DNA from: a virus | IMG/VR virus record: IMGVR_UViG_3300009152_000188 | Coordinates: 1 to 25,334 of that record | Direction: 5' to 3' (one strand) | DNA length: 25,334 nt | Program-made: the position numbers and the translations under genes | The notes under the pieces: model-generated | Databases searched by the model: none | Seen by the model: only the letters and a program-made list of their open reading frames with translations | Told to the model about the DNA's origin: nothing | Shown: positions 20,069-25,334 of the stretch, piece after piece | Position numbering within the stretch: position 1 is the stretch's first letter | Layout of the letters: each line of letters begins with the position of its first letter

Positions 20069-21106
20069 TTATTTGTTGCGTTGAGCTTTGATTTCTTTCT
20101 TGTGCTTGTTGAAATACGCGGTGCGTTCAGCAGGAGAAAGGTTTTTCATGTGTTCAAGGTGGTCAATCGGGCGCGAGCCGTTTTCGATGTCAAGAGGTTT
20201 GGTGATGCCAGCGGTTGCGGCAAGTGCCACGGCCTGCGCTGGAACGGACGTTTCCAGTTCTGTCACCTTGGCTTTAAGAGTTTCAATTTCGCTATTTGCG
20301 TATTTTACAGCGTCAAGCGAGGTAGCAAGCGAGTTTTGAGCAGTCGTCAAATCTTGTTTGACGGTTGCCAGTTCAGTAATTGCGTTTCGCGCTTCAAGCA
20401 ATTCAGCTTGATACGTGCCAAGCTCAGTTTCGTGAGTGGCAATTACATTTTCAAGTGCGGCGATTTTATCAATCGACTCTTGCGCGGATGGATTCGTGAG
20501 GCGGTCAAGCAAGCTCATGGATGAAACCCTAACAGAATTCGTTAGATTGTCAAGAATCCTGTTTGCAAACCCTAACGAAACGCATTTATCAGCGTTCATC
20601 CATGTTTCTTCCATCATCATTGATCGCACTTCATCGGTAGTTTTACCAGTGCGCGATGCGTAAATTCCAGCTATTTCGGTGCTCAATTCTTCGCACATTG
20701 CAGCCGCTTTTGATAGTTCCTTTGCGTTTCCGTGCAGTCCCATTGAAACATCATGGATCATCATGCGTCCGGTAGCTTGCATGATAACCTCGTTACACGC
20801 CATGCCAATCACGCTTGCCATTGACGCGGCAAGGCTAACGGTTGCGGTAACATATACGCCTTTTGCGCGTAGTTGCATGGTTTTAGAGTGAATCAAGTAG
20901 CCATCGAACACGCTGCCGCCTGGAGAATGGATGTCAATGTTCAGCGTATCGACTGCCGTCTCTGCGCTGTTTGTAAATCGTCCTTCCTCGTCAACAATGT
21001 TAAAAGCGTAGTCAATTTCACTCATCAATTGCCGACGCGAGTATTCGTCAATCTGTTCGTCCAGCGTCAGCGATGCCGTTTTGTTTTCAATCGTTAGGAA
21101 TTTCAT
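20069..21106 (-). CDS. Prohead protease fused to scaffold
   Basis: This 345-residue protein has an N-terminal ClpP/S49-like protease (residues about 1 to 185): IDIHSPGGSVFDGYLIH (57-73), a nucleophile Ser95 in SLAASMASVIGMA, and His118 in MMIHD. An acidic residue near 173 (TWMNADKCVSLGFAN) may complete the site. Residues about 205 to 290 form a coiled coil (IAALENVIATHETELG and EIETLKAKVTELE), followed by LSPAERTAYFNKHKK at the end. The protease-scaffold fusion matches lambda C, in which Nu3 scaffold is coded by the 3' part. An in-frame ATG at 20518 could give a separate 150-residue scaffold. It cleaves head proteins during maturation. The start overlaps the portal gene by 20 bases. Confidence 0.86.
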   Translation of the reverse strand: MKFLTIENKTASLTLDEQIDEYSRRQLMSEIDYAFNIVDEEGRFTNSAETAVDTLNIDIHSPGGSVFDGYLIHSKTMQLRAKGVYVTATVSLAASMASVIGMACNEVIMQATGRMMIHDVSMGLHGNAKELSKAAAMCEELSTEIAGIYASRTGKTTDEVRSMMMEETWMNADKCVSLGFANRILDNLTNSVRVSSMSLLDRLTNPSAQESIDKIAALENVIATHETELGTYQAELLEARNAITELATVKQDLTTAQNSLATSLDAVKYANSEIETLKAKVTELETSVPAQAVALAATAGITKPLDIENGSRPIDHLEHMKNLSPAERTAYFNKHKKEIKAQRNK

Positions 21107-22613
21107 TGGTGTTGTTCGTTTGAGTTTCCTCTTGTTTGCTTTCCTTTACTTCGTTTGGCGTAAGCATTGCCATTTCTCGATCTTCGATTTCAATGTCAAA
21201 GCCGGATTCTTTTGATACTTCCTCTGCTACTTGTGCGGCAATCACTTTCCGCATTGCTACGCTGTGAGCGCGACGGGTATAGAACTCTTCTTCGGTCATG
21301 CCATAACGCGCTTCGGTAATGTCTGCCGTGTTGCGTAGTCCGACGCGCCATTCTTCGACTTCCATTCCGCTTTCGCGTCCGTCGTCCACCGATAAACGTG
21401 CCGGCGTGGAAAATGCCCACGCAAACGGATGATCCAGCAATGGGACTCGCCCGACAGCTTGAAAACAAGAATATGCCCACGAAAATGCGTTCAGCGCAGC
21501 GCGTTTTAGCAGTCGTTGACGTTGAGAAATAAAACGACGGCACTTGACAATCTCTGCCCGTGCATCAGTTCCTTGCCCTGATCCTTTCCAGATTTGATAA
21601 CTCCACACTGGAATCAAACTCATGCGGATCATGCGGTCTTGAAAGGATTCCCAAATCTCCCCCGGCGTGTCGTGCTTCAATTGCTCGATCTTGTCACCGC
21701 TGCCGGATTGCATGTAAACGATGCCCGGTGCTGGATTGTTCAACACAAATCCACCGTCCACGCCGTTGCCATTTTGCGCACCGTTTTGATTGCCATACAT
21801 TACGGACGGGTCATCCAAGTCTGGCCCTCCGGTGTCGTTAAAAACAGTTAGGTGAAGGCGTGACACGATTTGTTGCCGAATTCGTTCGTCTTCGGTGCTG
21901 GCAAGCGTGGCGGTGATGTCTAGCAATGCGTGGGAAAATGCAGGAACTCCGCGGGACTGGTCGCAAAAATCCGGGTCGTAAATGTGGATGACATTTGCCG
22001 CGTCAACGTCGTAAAACGTATCCATATTCTCACCAGTCAGGATTCGATATGCCGCTGGTTTGCCGTTGTAGAACTGGATCACACCGTCGTTGATCTTGTA
22101 GCCCTTGTATTCCCCTTCGCTTACTGTCTTGTAATCTCCGCAATTTCCGACGCGATGAGCCGGGACAATTTGCAATTTTGGAAATCCGTCAGCGGATTTC
22201 ACTTTGACCCAAAAAATATCGCCGTCACGGTCTAGTGCAATGCTGGAAAGCTCTAGCAGTTTGTGCCAATCGAACACGCCTCCGCGCTCGGTGCAGTTTG
22301 GAAACCATGCTTTGCGCATAAATGTTGCAATCGACTTGCCGTCTGCAAAGTCAGATTCTCCGACGTAAGCAGGCAAAAACGCATCGCCGACGCTGTAATC
22401 CGCCTTTTGATCGACCGCTCCCTTGATTACTCCGACGTTGCTGTATAGCCGCGATGACAAGCTCCGCAGTCGTTTGTTGTCCAATGGACTGACTAACTTG
22501 TCAAAATCGTCAGTTTTGATCGGATAAACGACCCCACGCGTGCGGTTGTATTCCGCAGCGTGCATGTATCGCTGTGAAGTGAATGGTTGCCCGAACTCGT
22601 TTAGAATTGCCAT
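21087..22613 (-). CDS. Lambda-type portal protein
   Basis: This 508-residue protein fits the lambda-family portal. LVSPLDNKRLRSLSSRLYSN lies near the start, then DRDGDIFWVKV and LQIVPAHRVGN, then AANVIHIYDPDFCDQSRGVP, a family hallmark (HIYxPxxxxQxRGVPxF). Later, WESFQDRMIRMSLIPVWSYQ is followed by a segment for the DNA-channel helices (GTDARAEIVKCRRFISQRQR). Its C-terminus is acidic and Gln/Asn-rich. Twelve copies form the ring through which DNA enters. It starts 4 bases after the stop of the W-position gene. Confidence 0.92.
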   Translation of the reverse strand: MAILNEFGQPFTSQRYMHAAEYNRTRGVVYPIKTDDFDKLVSPLDNKRLRSLSSRLYSNVGVIKGAVDQKADYSVGDAFLPAYVGESDFADGKSIATFMRKAWFPNCTERGGVFDWHKLLELSSIALDRDGDIFWVKVKSADGFPKLQIVPAHRVGNCGDYKTVSEGEYKGYKINDGVIQFYNGKPAAYRILTGENMDTFYDVDAANVIHIYDPDFCDQSRGVPAFSHALLDITATLASTEDERIRQQIVSRLHLTVFNDTGGPDLDDPSVMYGNQNGAQNGNGVDGGFVLNNPAPGIVYMQSGSGDKIEQLKHDTPGEIWESFQDRMIRMSLIPVWSYQIWKGSGQGTDARAEIVKCRRFISQRQRLLKRAALNAFSWAYSCFQAVGRVPLLDHPFAWAFSTPARLSVDDGRESGMEVEEWRVGLRNTADITEARYGMTEEEFYTRRAHSVAMRKVIAAQVAEEVSKESGFDIEIEDREMAMLTPNEVKESKQEETQTNNTNEIPND

Positions 22614-22616
22614 AAG

Positions 22617-22895
22617 TTAAAAAACGGTTGTGTTTGTTGAACGCAATGCGCCGCCGTTGTCGTCAAATTTCACAATTAGACTAAGCAAGGCAAGCCGCTG
22701 ATTTTGCGTCATGCCCCCACCGTCTGCAACAAAGCTGTTTCCGTTGCTGTTGCCTTGGATAATTTTCATCCCGGCGTTAGGATCGGTTGCAATGGCAAGT
22801 GCAAGCGACGTAGCCTCTGCGCGGATTTGCGCTAGGGCTTTTTCATTGCTGGCCAGCAAATTATACGTTCTACGGGCCTGTGCATAAAGGGACAT
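22617..22895 (-). CDS. Small head protein in the W position
   Basis: This 92-residue protein begins MSLYAQARRTYNLLASNEKA, a helical sequence continuing through AQIRAEATSLALAIATD. A Gly/Asn-rich loop (GNSNGNSFVADGGGMTQNQR) and a last helix-strand follow. In lambda the gene between terminase and portal is W, a 68-residue head-completion protein. This one shares place and general size, but I do not see a clear sequence match, so the name is positional. It lies 46 bases after the terminase stop and 3 bases before the portal ATG. Confidence 0.62.
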   Translation of the reverse strand: MSLYAQARRTYNLLASNEKALAQIRAEATSLALAIATDPNAGMKIIQGNSNGNSFVADGGGMTQNQRLALLSLIVKFDDNGGALRSTNTTVF

Positions 22896-22941
22896 GCCGA
22901 ATATGTTAGACCCGTTTCGTTAGATTGTCAATTTCTAGCAG

Positions 22942-24705
22942 TTAGTCGGCCATTTCTAGCTTGAGAATCCCCTTAACCGACGCGCCGACGATGCCCATGA
23001 CTTCGCAGTCCCATAAGTGGTTATGCTTGTGCGCCTTGATTTTCTCCCATCTCCAACGACCAGGACTGATTTCTTTCTTGGCCTCGCTGGTCATCTGTTC
23101 TTGGTAATTCTTTGAAACGTCCTGCGGTATTCCAAACGCCCCGCCATTCATTACCGCCGCTAGCGCATCCTTGGCGCGTAGGTTGCTAAATCCAATCGTC
23201 CGGTATTGCAATCCGTCGCTTGTCTGGCTGTATTGATAACGCGAGTAAATGCGCCACACTTTGCGCGGACGGTTCTTTGTGCCGACGTCGAATTGATATC
23301 CTTTGTCGTTGTCGTGTCCGATTAGGATGTTCCAATGATTGCCAATATCTTTCCCGCAATGCTGGTAAATTTGCCGCACAATTTCATCTGGCCCATATCG
23401 TCCGTCGATAAAAACGTCCCTATTCCCTAACGAAAACCGCTCTTGCAGGTCAAAAAGAGTCTGCCAAGTATCGACAAATCCTTCCCACAATAGCCGCGAC
23501 GATACGCCTTCACCTACTTTCCACGCGCGTATTCTTACCCAAAAGCCGACTTTCTGGTTGTCGATCTGCATGTCCCGCCAGTGTTCGCCGTCCCATTTCT
23601 CCCCGGCGTGGTATTGGTTTTTAAAATAGACTTCCCCGTCCGTGTTCAGCGTCGGCGCGTCGTTCGGTGCTTCCCAAAACTGGCCTAGCTCTTTGTTAAT
23701 AAACTGCCGCAACGGTTCAAGGTTGCCGTGCTTGATCTCATTGTTTGCCATGATCCATAGCTTGACGATATCACTCCATGTCTTTGTCCACACGGTTAAG
23801 AACGTCCACGAATACGTCACTCGATCCTTAAAATGTTTGTTACCATTCCACACTGGCTTGCAAATCGACCACTTCCGGCGGTTGCTATCGGTATCTTCAA
23901 ACTCGGTTTTGCAGTTAGGACAAACTAGCCTAACGGATTCGTTGATTGCTACCCAGTCGAGTTCCCCGTTTAAATCCGTGGTCTTCTCGTAGCTCATCAT
24001 GTTCATTGTCACTGGCTGGTATTCGTGGCACTCAGGGCAAAGATGATGCCCGTCATGCCATTTCCCGTTCCGGCAAAACTCATGCCACTCGGTTCCTTCG
24101 TTGCCTCCCTGCGATTGCAACAGCATCTTTCGGTTTAAGCGGTTATGATGCCGGCGTAAAAACTCGCCAATCATTCCTTCCTCCCATCGCCAGTTTTCGT
24201 CCCCGAAACAATACCGCATCGACGCTTCCTGCGTGTTCGTTTCGTTCGCGCCACCTGTAAAAAGACTCATGTGCTTGAACATGACTTGATCTTTTTTCAT
24301 GTCGTGCCTACGGATGCCGGTAGGAATGAACTCTTTTGTCCATGGTGATTTCTTCAAAACTCGGAGAAAACGAGACTCCATCCATTTTCGCGTTGTCAGG
24401 TTTGTTTGCCCTAGAATCAGCGTGTCCCCTGGGTCTTGCGCGACAACGTAGCTGCCGCAAACCTCGAAAATGGTAGTCTTGCCGAATCCGGTAACGGCGA
24501 CATTGGCAATCTCTTTGACTGTCCCGTCCGTAAACGCGTCGAGGATAAAAGCGTGTGCAGGAATCGCCGTCGGGTCATACTTCGCTCCGTATTGCGATCC
24601 GGCAAGATAGACGTTGCGTCCGGCCAACTCGGACAATGAGAGGCGATCCGGCGGTTTAGTTGCAGTCAGAATGCCCCATAGATACGGTGATTCATTGCGG
24701 GTCAT
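22942..24705 (-). CDS. Terminase large subunit, GpA-type
   Basis: This 587-residue protein has an ATP-binding segment ANVAVTGFGKTTIFEV (68-82), a GxGKT version of the Walker A loop, and a Walker B-like acidic pair in RYCFGDENWRW (164-174). Cys pairs at 223/226 (CPEC) and 262/265 (CPNC) form a zinc site as in GpA enzymes. The C-terminal nuclease half contains DVFIDGRYGPDEIVRQIY, where the Asp pattern fits the RNase H-like metal site. Length is close to the 580 to 640 residues of the GpA family. It cuts and packages DNA into the head. It overlaps the small-subunit gene by 14 bases. Confidence 0.93.
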   Translation of the reverse strand: MTRNESPYLWGILTATKPPDRLSLSELAGRNVYLAGSQYGAKYDPTAIPAHAFILDAFTDGTVKEIANVAVTGFGKTTIFEVCGSYVVAQDPGDTLILGQTNLTTRKWMESRFLRVLKKSPWTKEFIPTGIRRHDMKKDQVMFKHMSLFTGGANETNTQEASMRYCFGDENWRWEEGMIGEFLRRHHNRLNRKMLLQSQGGNEGTEWHEFCRNGKWHDGHHLCPECHEYQPVTMNMMSYEKTTDLNGELDWVAINESVRLVCPNCKTEFEDTDSNRRKWSICKPVWNGNKHFKDRVTYSWTFLTVWTKTWSDIVKLWIMANNEIKHGNLEPLRQFINKELGQFWEAPNDAPTLNTDGEVYFKNQYHAGEKWDGEHWRDMQIDNQKVGFWVRIRAWKVGEGVSSRLLWEGFVDTWQTLFDLQERFSLGNRDVFIDGRYGPDEIVRQIYQHCGKDIGNHWNILIGHDNDKGYQFDVGTKNRPRKVWRIYSRYQYSQTSDGLQYRTIGFSNLRAKDALAAVMNGGAFGIPQDVSKNYQEQMTSEAKKEISPGRWRWEKIKAHKHNHLWDCEVMGIVGASVKGILKLEMAD

Positions 24706-25273
24706 AAGTCGATTCGCTGGAAACTTCCTTCAATATGGCATAAGCATAGTCCTCGCATCGCTTGACAGCTTCGGCGTATTCCAATCCGATTATCATCTGC
24801 GGCAATTCAGCGGGAATCTTCAAAATCATTTGTTTGAAAACGTGGCCGACTCGGAGCGCATCACGTTCGACAGATTCTTTTGTGATGTATTGTCCCATCT
24901 CACAATGGAGACGAAAAGCATTTTTTAATCCTGCCAGTTTTGTTGAGATCGTTCTAGCCGTCTCGAAATCAGGCGCGGCAATCAGCGCGGATTCCAACTT
25001 GCTAATTTCTGCCGGTATTTCTTCGGCTAAAATATCTGTGATGTCAGCGGCAAAGTTTTCATCGTCATCGTTAGTTGTTTCTTTTTTCGGTTGCTGCCGA
25101 CGTTGTCGTAATTTGTGCCGCAATCCTTCAATGTCGTCCAAGTCCCATCCACGTGAAATCCAGTCAGAAACATGGTCACGGTTAATTTTCATGCCTAAAG
25201 CCTCCGACAAACGGACTGCAATCGCAGCTTGCGAATCCGGTTCTTTTGGTCGCCCTCTTTTCTTGGTTGACAT
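24692..25273 (-). CDS. Terminase small subunit, Nu1-like
   Basis: This 193-residue protein has a basic start (MSTKKRGRPKEPDSQAAIAV) and a helix-turn-helix-like N-terminal region (INRDHVSDWISRGWDLDDIE). An acidic linker follows, then helices including EGQYITKESVERDALRVGH-like sequence (residues about 125 to 150; YITKESVERDALRVGHVFKQ) and ILKIPAELPQMI. The last part resembles Nu1-type small subunits and packaging-site proteins. It should bind the packaging site and hand DNA to the large subunit. Position just before GpA is as in lambda. It starts at ATG 25273, and the upstream gene lies outside the window. Confidence 0.8.
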   Translation of the reverse strand: MSTKKRGRPKEPDSQAAIAVRLSEALGMKINRDHVSDWISRGWDLDDIEGLRHKLRQRRQQPKKETTNDDDENFAADITDILAEEIPAEISKLESALIAAPDFETARTISTKLAGLKNAFRLHCEMGQYITKESVERDALRVGHVFKQMILKIPAELPQMIIGLEYAEAVKRCEDYAYAILKEVSSESTYDPQ

Positions 25274-25334
25274 AATTTTCTGTGAAAGTATTGTAACAAG
25301 TGTTTCGTAAATAAATCCCGTTAGTCAGAGAACA
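25274..25334 (-). promoter_or_regulatory. A/T-rich sequence upstream of the packaging genes, possible promoter
   Basis: The 61 bases before the small-subunit ATG contain no gene. TACAAT (minus strand, 19 bases before the ATG) could be a -10 element but has no good -35 at 16 to 18 bases. TACTTTC overlaps it and resembles TAnnTTTG except for the last G. It may be the start of the late operon, or the cos/packaging region boundary, but support is weak. Confidence 0.25.

Noticed and set aside
22903-22931. TTGACA, 17 bases, TAACAT before the W-position gene
   Set aside because: Same problem: it lies 7 bases from the ATG. The TTGACAATCTAAC core also occurs inside two coding regions (near 14828 and 20541), where it encodes DNLT.

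Overview
This window looks like 25 kb of a temperate or lytic tailed phage (siphovirus-type) genome or prophage. Every gene I can support lies on the minus strand, so the genes read from the right edge to the left edge. I see no rRNA, tRNA, CRISPR array, insertion sequence, integrase or repressor. Most adjacent genes overlap by 4 bases (ATGA) or are a few bases apart, which points to long polycistronic units. Start codons are preceded by A-rich sequence with almost no Shine-Dalgarno motifs. The two best promoters have a TAnnTTTG element with TTG 20 bases upstream. Both traits are typical of Bacteroidota, so a Bacteroidota host is my best inference, but it is not proven.

Head and packaging module (25273 to 19144): terminase small subunit, GpA-type terminase large subunit, a small W-position protein, lambda-type portal, ClpP-like prohead protease fused to a coiled-coil scaffold, and the major capsid protein. 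The order matches lambda Nu1-A-W-B-C-E. Where lambda has FI there is a cassette (19071 to 16192): a 741-residue protein with two glycosyltransferase regions and a methyltransferase domain, a 58-residue small protein, and a second, short glycosyltransferase.

Neck and tail module (16189 to 6347): head-tail joining protein, gp10/Z-like protein, tail terminator-like protein, tail tube-like protein, an unrecognised 190-residue protein, a tail assembly chaperone pair (G and GT) joined by a -1 frameshift at GGGAAAG, the same heptamer lambda uses, a short 392-residue tape measure protein, several tail-tip or decoration proteins, a 791-residue repeat-rich tail fibre, and a coiled-coil accessory protein. 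The lysis module (6350 to 5281) has a two-helix holin-like protein, a 45-residue lipoprotein, a 27-residue peptide gene and an L,D-transpeptidase-like lysin. A small HExxH protein and a calcineurin-like phosphoesterase follow.

Region 3956 to 3632 has no long gene. It holds eleven tandem copies of an 11-bp repeat, an A/T tract and a promoter, and may be a replication origin or control region. From 3631 to 1 lie small early-type genes, several under 60 codons, two of them in cassettes with near-identical promoter and downstream hairpin sequences. The window ends with a recombination module: an SSB-like protein with an acidic tail, a RecT-family annealing protein, and the start of one more small gene that runs off the left edge.
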